Notes under the pieces: model-generated
Databases searched by the model: none
What the model was told of the DNA's origin: nothing
The model's input: only the letters and a program-made list of their open reading frames with translations
Part shown: positions 1 through 7,708 of the stretch, one piece after another
Layout of the letters: every line of letters begins with the position of its first letter
Position numbering within the stretch: position 1 is the first letter of the stretch
Source of the DNA: an uncultured Lewinella sp.
Lineage (GTDB): Bacteria; Bacteroidota; Bacteroidia; Chitinophagales; Saprospiraceae
Direction of reading: 5' to 3'
Assembly (NCBI GenBank): GCA_937873655.1
Contig: CALMYQ010000133.1
Location: forward strand, 1 to 35,125
DNA: 35,125 nucleotides
Program-made: the position numbers and the translations under genes

Positions 1-232
1 GCTCAGCTACCCAACTGCCGACTGACGAACTGCCAACTGCTTCATTGCTTCATTGTTGGGCGGCCGTTGCAGCTTCGACTTCGCTCAGCTACCCAACTGC
101 CGACTGACGAACTGCCAACTGCTTCATTGCTTCATTGCCGGGCGGCCGTTGCAGCTTCGACTTCGCTCAGCTACCCAACTGCCGACTGACGAACTGCCAA
201 CTGCTTCATTGCTTCATTGCCGGGCGGCCGTT
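1..232. repeat. 82-bp tandem repeat, about 2.8 copies
   Basis: Copies start at 1, 83 and 165; the last is cut short near 232. The units are almost identical; the visible difference is a TT/CC change near the GGGCGGCCGTT block. Each unit contains the word CTTCGCTCAGCTAC and the paired words GACGAACTGCCAACTGC and GCTTCATTGCTTCATTG. A reading frame of 77 codons crosses it, but its protein simply mirrors the repeat, so I do not call it a gene. The window starts inside the array, so its true copy number is unknown. Confidence 0.9.
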
Positions 233-240
233 ATAAAGTC

Positions 241-340
241 GAAACTTCGACGTTTTCCAGACTTACGACTTACAACTGACGACTGACGACTTACAACTTA
301 CGACTTACAACTTACGACTGACGACTGACGACTTACAAAC
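241..340. repeat. short-word repeat tract (acttac / gactgacgac words)
   Basis: About 100 bases built of shuffled words such as CGACTTACAACTTACGACT and GACGACTGACGACTTACAA. It directly follows the 82-bp array and precedes the beta-barrel gene. No open frame or RNA structure was recognised in it. Confidence 0.75.
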
Positions 341-465
341 AAAATCAACCGAAGAATAACCATTTCCGCCGTTCGCTCACCGGAATTGGCGGCCCGACCC
401 GTTCCCGCTTACCTTTGAATCGTCAATACACACTTGTTTTAATCCTAAAATCAATTTTGAAAACA

Positions 466-1032
466 ATGAAAAAAGGAATCCTGATGCTGTTGCTGGCCGG
501 TTTTTCAGCCGCTGTTTCGGCACAATCCATTACTGCAGGCGTAAAAGCAGGCGGCCAGATCACCAATTACACCCACACTACGAACTCGAAGGCGGCCCTT
601 AACTGGCACGCCGGCGGTTTCGCCTCTCTCAGAGTAGCGCCAAAATGGTCCGTGAAAGTTGAAGCGCTGTTATCGACCCAAGGCATCAAATCAGAGAACG
701 GCGAATACAAAGATCAAACAGTTTACCTGCTCTTTCCGGCAATGGCCGTTTATGAACCCATGGACAAATTAAGCGTGGAAGCAGGTTTTCAAGGTAGTTC
801 CCTGCTCAGCGCCAAGCTCAGGTTTCTGGACGAGGGCGGTTCATCCGATCGCAAGTACAAGTACGAAGGCGGCGATTGGTCGCTGGTCTTCGGCGCCGGC
901 TACGAGGTCATGGACCGCCTGACCCTGAGCATGCGCATGAATATGGGTATCTCCCAATTCCACAAACAAGCCGTCGATTCCAGGCAGCAGGTATTCCAGG
1001 TCTCTGCTGCCTATGCTATCGGTCGGTGGTAA
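466..1032 (+). CDS. Outer-membrane beta-barrel (porin-like) protein
   Basis: A 188-residue secreted protein. I start it at the ATG at 466, because the product then begins MKKGILMLLLAGFSAAVSAQ, a clear Sec signal peptide with cleavage after A-Q. An upstream TTG at 415 would put 17 extra residues before the signal. The mature part alternates hydrophobic and polar residues, is rich in Gly and aromatic residues, and ends in an aromatic residue (GRW), as in the small eight-strand barrels of the Bacteroidota 'outer membrane beta-barrel / PorT-like' families. It probably sits in the outer membrane. No ligand or partner can be inferred. It appears monocistronic. Confidence 0.8.
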   Translation: MKKGILMLLLAGFSAAVSAQSITAGVKAGGQITNYTHTTNSKAALNWHAGGFASLRVAPKWSVKVEALLSTQGIKSENGEYKDQTVYLLFPAMAVYEPMDKLSVEAGFQGSSLLSAKLRFLDEGGSSDRKYKYEGGDWSLVFGAGYEVMDRLTLSMRMNMGISQFHKQAVDSRQQVFQVSAAYAIGRW

Positions 1033-1115
1033 GACGCTGGATACTGGTGGCTGGATACTGGATACCAGATACTGGATGCTGGTCCCAAGCATCTAGCATC
1101 AAGCATCCAGAAAGA
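1033..1115. repeat. short direct repeats (ctggatactgg / gcatcaagcatc words)
   Basis: Immediately after the barrel gene lie several copies of GCTGGATACTGG-like and GATACCAGATACTGG-like words, then GCATCTAGCATCAAGCATCC. Similar GCATCAAGCATCAAGC words recur near 6190-6206. No coding role is seen. Confidence 0.6.
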
Positions 1116-1179
1116 AACCAAATGAAAACAGAAAAAGCGATTTGCTGGGTGTGAACAGATTAAGTGTGGTTTTAACAGC

Positions 1180-1220
1180 AGCGGTCGGCCGTTGAGGATT
1201 TTTGATCAACGGTCGGCCTC
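1180..1220. terminator. Candidate hairpin between barrel gene and response regulator
   Basis: CCGTTGA (within ggccgttgagg) pairs with TCAACGG across a T-rich loop, and GGTCGGCC occurs on both sides as a direct repeat. It could end the upstream transcript. There is no long U tract after it, so this is only a candidate. Confidence 0.35.
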
Positions 1221-1228
1221 TTGCGCTT

Positions 1229-1262
1229 TTTGCGGGACTCCATCAAAAAAATCGTACCTTTC
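1229..1262 (+). promoter_or_regulatory. Candidate Bacteroidota-type promoter of the LytTR regulator
   Basis: TACCTTTC at 1255-1262 resembles the Bacteroidota -7 box (TAnnTTTG). A TTTG lies at 1229-1232, about 22 bases upstream, slightly longer than the usual 19 or so. It is 22 bases before the ATG at 1284. Motif match only. Confidence 0.45.
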
Positions 1263-1283
1263 AAAGGCTAAAATCCGAAACCT

Positions 1284-2024
1284 ATGATCAAGACGCTGGT
1301 AGTTGATGACGAAGAAAAAGCCAGATCGTTGCTGGTTTTTCTGCTGCGTGAAGAGGCCCCGGAAATCGGTGAGATCCGGGAAGCTGCAAACGGGGCCGAA
1401 GCACTGAATGTCATGCGCGAATTCAAACCCGACCTGGTCTTTCTGGATGTTGAGATGCCGGTTATGAACGGCTTCGATCTGCTGACCTCGCTTGACGCCT
1501 GGGATTTCGACATTATTTTCACCACGGCGTATGACCAGTACGCTATCCGGGCCATCCGGTTCAGCGCGCTGGATTACCTCATGAAGCCGGTCGACCCCGA
1601 TGAGTTGCGCCTGGCTGTCGACCGGTTCCTGTCCAAACAACAAACCGCTAAAGGGCCGCAATACCGCAACCTGATCAACAACCTCCAACCCGGCAACGGC
1701 CGGGAAATGAAACTGGCCATCCCAACCACCGACGGCGTTTATTTTTACCGGACCGACGAGATCATCCGATGCGAAGCCGACAGCAACTATACCATGTTCT
1801 ACCTGACGCAGAACCGGAAATTCCTGTGCGCCAAAACCCTCAAGGAGTTTGACGAGCTGCTCACCGAACACGGCTTCATCCGGGTGCACAAATCACACCT
1901 GATCAATATCCGGTATGTGGAGAACTACCTGGGCAAGGGGAGCGTGCGCATGCAGGATAAAACCGAAATCCTGGTGGCGCGCCGCAGAAAAGAAGAAGTA
2001 AAAACAGCTTTAATGGGCAAATAA
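1284..2024 (+). CDS. LytTR-family response regulator
   Basis: A 246-residue two-domain regulator. The receiver domain spans about residues 1-120: the acidic pocket is in VVDDEE, the phospho-acceptor is D55 in FLDVEMPVMNG, and the conserved lysine is in YLMKPVD. The C-terminal LytTR DNA-binding domain (about 145-245) is marked by DEIIRCEADSNYTMFYL and FIRVHKSHLINI. It should bind promoter direct repeats when phosphorylated by the LytS-type kinase encoded 11 bases downstream. This gene order is typical of Bacteroidota LytS/LytTR pairs. Target genes cannot be told from the window. Confidence 0.93.
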   Translation: MIKTLVVDDEEKARSLLVFLLREEAPEIGEIREAANGAEALNVMREFKPDLVFLDVEMPVMNGFDLLTSLDAWDFDIIFTTAYDQYAIRAIRFSALDYLMKPVDPDELRLAVDRFLSKQQTAKGPQYRNLINNLQPGNGREMKLAIPTTDGVYFYRTDEIIRCEADSNYTMFYLTQNRKFLCAKTLKEFDELLTEHGFIRVHKSHLINIRYVENYLGKGSVRMQDKTEILVARRRKEEVKTALMGK

Positions 2025-2035
2025 ACCTATGTGAA

Positions 2036-5000
2036 TTGAACAGGTCGTTGTACATATCAGCCTTGTACATATTGATCCTATCGGGATGCGGGGACCTGAT
2101 CGGCCAAAAACCGGATTTTCGGAAAATCATCATTAAAGAGGCAGGCGGCGTTTCCATGGCCGAGGTGTTCAGCATCACCGAAGACAAGAAAGGGTTTATC
2201 TGGATGTCCAATTATTACGGCTTGATGAAGTACGACGGCACCTCCGTCAGAATATTTTCCAATTCGCCCATCGATACCCAAAGCATTACCTTCGGCGGGT
2301 TGAATTACCTGAAAAACAGCCGGGATAACGGCATATGGGTCGGCAGCCTCAACGGAGGTGTGAGTTTTTTTGACCTGAACACGGAAACGGCCGTCAATTA
2401 TTTAAATGACCCGGACGACCCCGCTTCACTGAGCAGCAATCAGGTGACCGTACCGTTCGAAGACCCCGATGGCAGACTATGGGTAGGCGCCTCCGATTTT
2501 ACCCTCAACCTGCTGGATCGGGCGAAAGGGACATTCAGGCGCTACCGGCCCGCCCTGCCGCCCGGGATCTCCTTATCCGCATCCGAACCGGGCACACTCG
2601 GCGAGATCATTCAGGACCCCCTTGATCCGGACCTGCTCTGGCTGGGCTCCAAAACCGGCCTATTTTCCTTCCGCAAATCGACCGGCAGTTTCACCTATTT
2701 CCCCTATCCGCAGCAAAGGGTGTTCGAAACCTGGTACCGGGATTACCCCATCGAACTGCTGGTAACCCCCGATCGGAAAATCTGGATCGGCAGCTACAAT
2801 ACGGGGCTGTTACAATTCAATCCGTCAGATCATTCCTGGCATTCCTGGCGCAATCAAAACAGCGCTTTCGAAGACGCCATTGCCAATTCCATCATTGAAA
2901 TCATTGACGCAGGAGATAATCTGCTGCTCATCACCGTCCGCACCGGCGAACTTTGGTGGTTTGACCGGAAAACCGGTGCGCTGGAAGCAGAGAACCTCCA
3001 ACCCGGCGTGAAAGGCCTGGCGCCTGCCATTTACAGCGCACTCAAACGGCCGGACGGCGATATATGGCTAGGGCGGGGAACGGATATTGTGATCCTGACC
3101 CAAAAACCGCCGGCCATTCCCACCATCAGTTTACCGCGCAAAAACCCGAACCTGACCAGCAACAACTGGATGCGCGCTTCACTGCTTTCGCCGGACAACA
3201 CCCGGCTGTACCTGGGGACTTTGCACGGGGACGGCCTGCTGATCTGGGATCTTGAAAAGGACGAGTTTTCGGCCGTTCGGTACAATCCCGACAGGAATGT
3301 CCAGGATATTTTCATGGATGACCTGTTCATGGATGAAACAGGCAGGATCTGGATCGGTTCTGCCGCCGGCCTGTTGTTCTGGGACCCCGGCGCCGAACGG
3401 ATCAAACCGGCAACCCTTTTATACCCGGCGTTAAAGCGCCTGTCCAACTCTCACCTGACCGCCGTCTGCATCGCAGCGGGCCGCATATGGATGGGTACCG
3501 AGCACAACGGACTTTTTACCCTGAGCCTGGAGCGTGCCGAATTGGAAGTAGTCCAGGAACCTTTTTTAAGGGAAGTGACGGTCAATAAGATCGCTGAGGG
3601 CCCCGACGGCAGGATCTGGATCGGCTGCAACCGCGGATTAAGTTTTTTTGACCAGGCATCATCGCGCTATACCTGTTTCGGGAAGTCACCCCGCAAGAAA
3701 GCAGGCCTCAGCAATGCTCAGGTGAATGATTTTGAGTGGGATGAAAAGGGCGGCATGTGGATTGCTACGCTGGGCGGCGGCCTCAATTTTCTCCCGCCTG
3801 TTCCGGCAAAAGACGAGCCCATTTTCCAGTATTTCATGAACGACGGAACGCCCGGATGCAATAATATCTTTCAGATACAGATCCACCCTAACGGACAAAT
3901 CTGGCTCGGCAACGACAGCGGTCTGAGCATGTTGGATCCCCAAACCGGGATTTTCATCAATTACGACAAGCGCGACGGGCTGTTTGCCAAGATCGGGTCG
4001 CTTCAGGTATTACCCGACGGCGATATCCTCAGCGGCGGAAACATGGGGTTTCACCTGTTCAATCCAGATTCATTGCTGCGGTCGGAATCCGCCCCGGTTC
4101 CGTACATCAAAAACTTCAAGGTTTTCGACCGGAATTTCCAGCTGAAGGACAGCATAATCCTGGCGCCGGGGCAAAACCATTTTTCACTGGAACTGGGCGC
4201 CCTGAATTTCAACCTGAATGCCCGGAACACCTATATGTACAGGCTTAAAGGCCATGACCCCGGTTGGGTCTTTTCCGGCGACCGGAATTATGTAGCCTAT
4301 ACCAACCTGAAGCCCGGGCCTTACCGGTTCGAATTGAAGGCCGCCAACCGGCACAATGCGTGGTCGGACAAAGTTGCCGGGGTAGATATTTATATCCGTC
4401 CGCATTTCTGGGAAGCGGATTGGTTCAGGATGCTGGTAGCGATCGGCCTTGCGCTCCTCGGATGGGGCTTCAGTACTTACAGTCGCTTCAAACGTCGCGA
4501 AAAACAGGCCCAGCAGCTCATCGATTATTACGCCAATTCGTCGTATAACTTTTCAACCGAAGAGGATATCCTGTGGGACCTGGCGAGCAACTACATTTCC
4601 AGGCTCCATTTTGAGGATTGTGTCGTTTATCTGCTGGATGAAAAGCGGCAGTTACTGGTGCAAAAAGCGGCTTTCGGCCCCAAAAACCCCAAAGCAAACG
4701 AGATCTACCAGCCTATCGAAATCCCGGTGGGTGAAGGAATTGTCGGTTCGGTGGCGGTTTCCGGGGAAGGCGTGATCGTGCAGGATATCCGTAAGGATCC
4801 GAGATACATTCCCGATCAGTTTGCCGGAAGGTCCGAGATTGCAGTCCCCATCATCCAGGATGAAAAGGTGATCGGCATCATTGACGCGGAGCATTCCGAG
4901 GCCGGTTTTTTCAAGCCTTACCATTTTCAGCTCTTGTCCACCCTGGCAGCCCTGTGCGCCAACAAACTGGCCGCCGCCAGGGCCGGAGTCGCCATTGCCG

Positions 5001-5671
5001 AGAAAGAAACCCAATTGCTGGAGTTGGATAAGCACCTGGCCGAAACCCAACTGATCGCCCTGCGGGCCCAGATGAACCCCCATTTTCTCTTCAATTGCCT
5101 GAATTCCATCAATTGGTATATCGTCAAAAACAAACCGAGGGAAGCCTCCCGGTACCTGACCAAATTTTCCCGCCTGATCCGCCTGATCCTGGATCATTCC
5201 AAGGCGCGGCAGATCACGCTGGAAAAGGAACTGGAAGCCCTCAAGTTGTATATCGAAATTGAAGCCATGCGGTTTGACGAAAAATTCGAATTTCAATTGG
5301 AGGTCGACGATCAACTCGACCCGGAAGAGATCAATATCCCGCCGCTCATCTTCCAGCCTTATGTAGAGAACGCCATCTGGCACGGGCTGATGCAGGCCAC
5401 CTATCCGGGCCGCCTGCTGATCCGGCTCAGGCCGAACGGGCGTTTTCTGGAATGCATCATCGAAGACAACGGCATCGGCCGTCAGGCCGCAAGAACATTG
5501 CAGCAGCAGTCCCTGGCGACAAAAACCTCGCAGGGCATGAGTATAACCGCCAAGCGCATTTTATTGCACCAACAACAAGCCGGCTCAGAAACGCCGGTGG
5601 AAATCATCGACCTGTACGACGAAGCCGGGCATCCCGCCGGAACAAGCGTGCGTTTAAACCTGCCAATATGA
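2036..5671 (+). CDS. Reg_prop propeller / Y_Y_Y / GAF / LytS-type sensor histidine kinase
   Basis: A 1211-residue hybrid sensor. The N-terminus reads as a signal peptide with a lipobox-like LSGC. About eleven propeller blades follow (for example GFIWMSNYYGLMKYDG, GRIWIGSAAGLLFWD, GRIWIGCNRGLSFFD) up to residue 700. A Y_Y_Y domain lies at about 715-785 and a membrane helix near 795-815. A GAF domain (about 835-980) sits between membrane and kinase. The LytS-type kinase carries its phospho-histidine H1016 in MNPHFLFN, an N box in YVENAIWHGL and a G box in EDNGIGR. The start is a TTG at 2036; no good ATG exists near. It overlaps the next gene by ATGA. It likely senses an extracytoplasmic cue and phosphorylates the adjacent regulators. 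Confidence 0.9.
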   Translation: MNRSLYISALYILILSGCGDLIGQKPDFRKIIIKEAGGVSMAEVFSITEDKKGFIWMSNYYGLMKYDGTSVRIFSNSPIDTQSITFGGLNYLKNSRDNGIWVGSLNGGVSFFDLNTETAVNYLNDPDDPASLSSNQVTVPFEDPDGRLWVGASDFTLNLLDRAKGTFRRYRPALPPGISLSASEPGTLGEIIQDPLDPDLLWLGSKTGLFSFRKSTGSFTYFPYPQQRVFETWYRDYPIELLVTPDRKIWIGSYNTGLLQFNPSDHSWHSWRNQNSAFEDAIANSIIEIIDAGDNLLLITVRTGELWWFDRKTGALEAENLQPGVKGLAPAIYSALKRPDGDIWLGRGTDIVILTQKPPAIPTISLPRKNPNLTSNNWMRASLLSPDNTRLYLGTLHGDGLLIWDLEKDEFSAVRYNPDRNVQDIFMDDLFMDETGRIWIGSAAGLLFWDPGAERIKPATLLYPALKRLSNSHLTAVCIAAGRIWMGTEHNGLFTLSLERAELEVVQEPFLREVTVNKIAEGPDGRIWIGCNRGLSFFDQASSRYTCFGKSPRKKAGLSNAQVNDFEWDEKGGMWIATLGGGLNFLPPVPAKDEPIFQYFMNDGTPGCNNIFQIQIHPNGQIWLGNDSGLSMLDPQTGIFINYDKRDGLFAKIGSLQVLPDGDILSGGNMGFHLFNPDSLLRSESAPVPYIKNFKVFDRNFQLKDSIILAPGQNHFSLELGALNFNLNARNTYMYRLKGHDPGWVFSGDRNYVAYTNLKPGPYRFELKAANRHNAWSDKVAGVDIYIRPHFWEADWFRMLVAIGLALLGWGFSTYSRFKRREKQAQQLIDYYANSSYNFSTEEDILWDLASNYISRLHFEDCVVYLLDEKRQLLVQKAAFGPKNPKANEIYQPIEIPVGEGIVGSVAVSGEGVIVQDIRKDPRYIPDQFAGRSEIAVPIIQDEKVIGIIDAEHSEAGFFKPYHFQLLSTLAALCANKLAAARAGVAIAEKETQLLELDKHLAETQLIALRAQMNPHFLFNCLNSINWYIVKNKPREASRYLTKFSRLIRLILDHSKARQITLEKELEALKLYIEIEAMRFDEKFEFQLEVDDQLDPEEINIPPLIFQPYVENAIWHGLMQATYPGRLLIRLRPNGRFLECIIEDNGIGRQAARTLQQQSLATKTSQGMSITAKRILLHQQQAGSETPVEIIDLYDEAGHPAGTSVRLNLPI

Positions 5672-6093
5672 AATCCAATGAACAATTAAAGACGCTTCTG
5701 GTGGACGACGAAAAAAGAAGCCTCGAAACCATGCAGTGGCTGCTGGAAGAATGTTGCCCCGATGTAGAGATCATCGGCATGTGCGAATCCGCCTTGAAAG
5801 CCATCGAATTCATCAACCAACACCAACCCGATCTGCTCATCCTCGACATCGCCATGCCGGTCATGAACGGCTTTGACCTGATCACCCGGCTTTTCCCCCT
5901 ACCCTTTTCCGTCCTTTTTGTAACCGCCCACAACGGACCCATCGTCCGCATCCTCAGGAAAACCGGCATCCCCTACCTCCTCAAACCCGTCGACGACGAA
6001 GAACTCTCCGCCATGATCGACCGCATCTGCCAGGACCGACCGCTCATCACCGGGGAGCAACTCGCCGCCTTGAGCATGGGGATTGATAGTTGA
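5668..6093 (+). CDS. Receiver-only (single-domain) response regulator
   Basis: 141 residues starting at the ATG that overlaps the kinase stop (ATGA at 5668-5671), so it is translationally coupled. It has the full receiver signature: LLVDDEKR, D60 in LILDIAMPVMNG, a Thr in FVTAHNG and the lysine in YLLKPVDD. It then stops after about 20 further residues. The LytTR output domain of its cousin at 1284 is missing, and no LytTR remnant was recognised after the stop. It may be a phosphate sink, an output by protein contact, or a gene that has lost its 3' half. Confidence 0.85.
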   Translation: MKSNEQLKTLLVDDEKRSLETMQWLLEECCPDVEIIGMCESALKAIEFINQHQPDLLILDIAMPVMNGFDLITRLFPLPFSVLFVTAHNGPIVRILRKTGIPYLLKPVDDEELSAMIDRICQDRPLITGEQLAALSMGIDS

Positions 6094-6098
6094 CTGCA

Positions 6099-6120
6099 GC
6101 GACGTAAAATTTTACGTCGC
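6099..6120. terminator. Perfect 22-bp palindrome between convergent genes
   Basis: A perfect 22-base palindrome whose left half is GCGACGTAAAA, followed by its exact reverse complement. It begins six bases after the stop of the receiver gene, between it and the convergent TolB-like gene. The A/T centre with GC arms would suit a small bidirectional terminator or a dimer binding site. Confidence 0.5.
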
Positions 6121-6206
6121 ACAAGGAATGACCATTAAGGATACCTGTGGGCAGTATTCAGTCTTTCAGTTGGCAGTTGGCAGTCGCCAGCATCAAGCAT
6201 CAAGCA

Positions 6207-7295
6207 TCACTCCACCCATTCCCCCACAAACAAATTGGTATCGTGCGTACCGCCGTTGTGCCGGTTAGAGGAGAAAACCATCTTTTTCCCATCGGGAGAG
6301 AACATGGCAAAAGAGTCGAATACCGAATCGTAGGTGATCTGTTCAAGGCCGGTTCCGTCCAGGTTGATGGCAAACAGGTTGAATTTCGGCCGGCCGCCTT
6401 CTTCGCTGTGGTGATTGGAAGAGAAAACGATCTTGTTACCGGAGGGCGTGAAATAGGGCGCCCAATTGGCTTTACCGAGGTGAGTAACCTGCCGCATATC
6501 GCTGCCGTCAACATTGGCGACAAAGATCTCCATATTGGTCGGCTGAACCATTTGTCTGGACAAAAGGTCTTTGTAAACCGCCACGTCTTCCGGCGATTTC
6601 GGCCGGGACGCGCGCCAGACGAGCTTGGTTCCGTCCGGAGAGAAGAAGGCGCCGCCGTCGTAGCCCAGTTCGTTCGTTATCTGTCTGACATTGGAACCGT
6701 CGGTATCCATGGTGTACAGCTCCAGGTCGCCGGAGCGGTCGGAGGTGAAGACGATCTTCGTCCCGTCTGGTGAAAGGGTTGCTTCAGCGTCATAACCCGG
6801 CGAGTTGGTCAGCCGGTTTAGGATGTTCCCCTTGAGGTCGGCAACAAAAATGTCGAACGAATTGAATACCGGCCAGACATATTTGCCCTCCAGGGTGCGC
6901 GGAGCTGCCGGACAGGTATCCGCCGACAGATGGGTTGAGGCGTACAGGATCGAGGTATCGCCGGGCATGAAAAAAGCGCAGGTCGTCCGGCCTTTTCCGG
7001 TACTGATCATCTGGGGCCGGTCGCCTGTGTATCCTGAAATCGGCATATAAAAAATCTGATCGCACGGAATGTTCCATTCGGGATTCGTTGCCTGAAAGGA
7101 CAGCATCTGACCGTTAAAACTGAAATAGGCTTCGGCATTGTCCCCGCCGAAAGTCAGTTGTTTCAGGTTTTTCAAATGGGCTTCCTGTTCGTACCGAAGG
7201 GTGTCGGCAGGCGGTGTTTCCGTTTCCGCTTCTTTGGCAGAGGGTTGGCAAGCTGTTGCCGCCAGGAGCAATAAAAATAATCCCGAATATTTCAT
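6207..7295 (-). CDS. TolB-like PD40 beta-propeller lipoprotein
   Basis: 362 residues from the ATG at 7295. The product starts MKYSGLFLLLLAATACQPS, a lipoprotein signal with lipobox ATAC; an upstream in-frame start would spoil it. Five or so PD40/WD40-like TolB blades follow, each with the motif FSPDGTKIVFTSDR or close variants (ATLSPDGTKIVFTSD, AFFSPDGTKLVWRAS, PYFTPSGNKIVFSSN, AMFSPDGKKMVFSSN). DTDGSNVRQIT and NLDGTGLEQIT form the blade ends. It is probably a periplasm-facing lipoprotein. It could be a TolB-type scaffold or a catalytically inactive relative of propeller peptidases; no peptidase domain is present. Confidence 0.85.
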   Translation of the reverse strand: MKYSGLFLLLLAATACQPSAKEAETETPPADTLRYEQEAHLKNLKQLTFGGDNAEAYFSFNGQMLSFQATNPEWNIPCDQIFYMPISGYTGDRPQMISTGKGRTTCAFFMPGDTSILYASTHLSADTCPAAPRTLEGKYVWPVFNSFDIFVADLKGNILNRLTNSPGYDAEATLSPDGTKIVFTSDRSGDLELYTMDTDGSNVRQITNELGYDGGAFFSPDGTKLVWRASRPKSPEDVAVYKDLLSRQMVQPTNMEIFVANVDGSDMRQVTHLGKANWAPYFTPSGNKIVFSSNHHSEEGGRPKFNLFAINLDGTGLEQITYDSVFDSFAMFSPDGKKMVFSSNRHNGGTHDTNLFVGEWVE

Positions 7296-7312
7296 ACCAT
7301 TGTAATTTGGGG

Positions 7313-7320
7313 CAAAAATA
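7313..7320 (-). promoter_or_regulatory. Candidate -7 box of the TolB-like gene
   Basis: On the minus strand the sequence TATTTTTG matches TAnnTTTG. It lies 18 bases before the ATG. No convincing -33 element was found, so this is a weak call. Confidence 0.3.
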
Positions 7321-7396
7321 AACGCTGAATCCAATTAAAGGACGCTGATTCAACGCCAAAGCGATAAATATTACTTTTTGATGACGTTTACGATTA

Positions 7397-7443
7397 CAGT
7401 GATCAGTTGTCAGTGATCAGTTGTCAGTGATCAGTTGTCAGTC
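7397..7443. repeat. 14-bp tandem repeat, about 3.3 copies
   Basis: The unit CAGTGATCAGTTGT starts at 7397, 7411 and 7425, followed by a partial copy. It contains the palindrome TGATCA. It lies in the divergent gap between the TolB-like lipoprotein and the type B sorted protein. Confidence 0.85.
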
Positions 7444-7462
7444 GGGGTGGGGCGGCATTCCG

Positions 7463-7540
7463 GTAGCTGAGCGAAGCCGAAGCTACAACGGACGCCCAAC
7501 CATAAAACCATAAAACAATCCAACCATAAACCTATAAACC
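7463..7540. repeat. Dispersed repeat copy plus cataaac-word tract
   Basis: 7463-7497 is, on the reverse strand, about 32/35 identical to the GGGCGGCCGTTGCAGCTTCG...CTCAGCTAC part of the 82-bp array at 1-232. It is followed by CCATAAA-type words also found at 27257-27386. The rest of the gap to 7708 shows no gene or clear motif. Confidence 0.65.
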
Positions 7541-7708
7541 CCCACTTTTAGCACACTCGCGTCAAAATTGCCGGATTGCCCATGTTTTTTTGAACCTCCA
7601 CACAACGCAAGCCCGCTTTTATTCGTATTATTGCAGGATCCTTAGCGGCTTATCACCTTATCCCGGATCCCCGTTCTGAAAAACCCTGAACCAAAAATAT
7701 CATTAACA

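Noticed and set aside
53..286. Open frame of 77 codons across the first tandem repeat
   Set aside because: Its protein is only the repeat translated (two near-identical halves), with no start context or homology signal.
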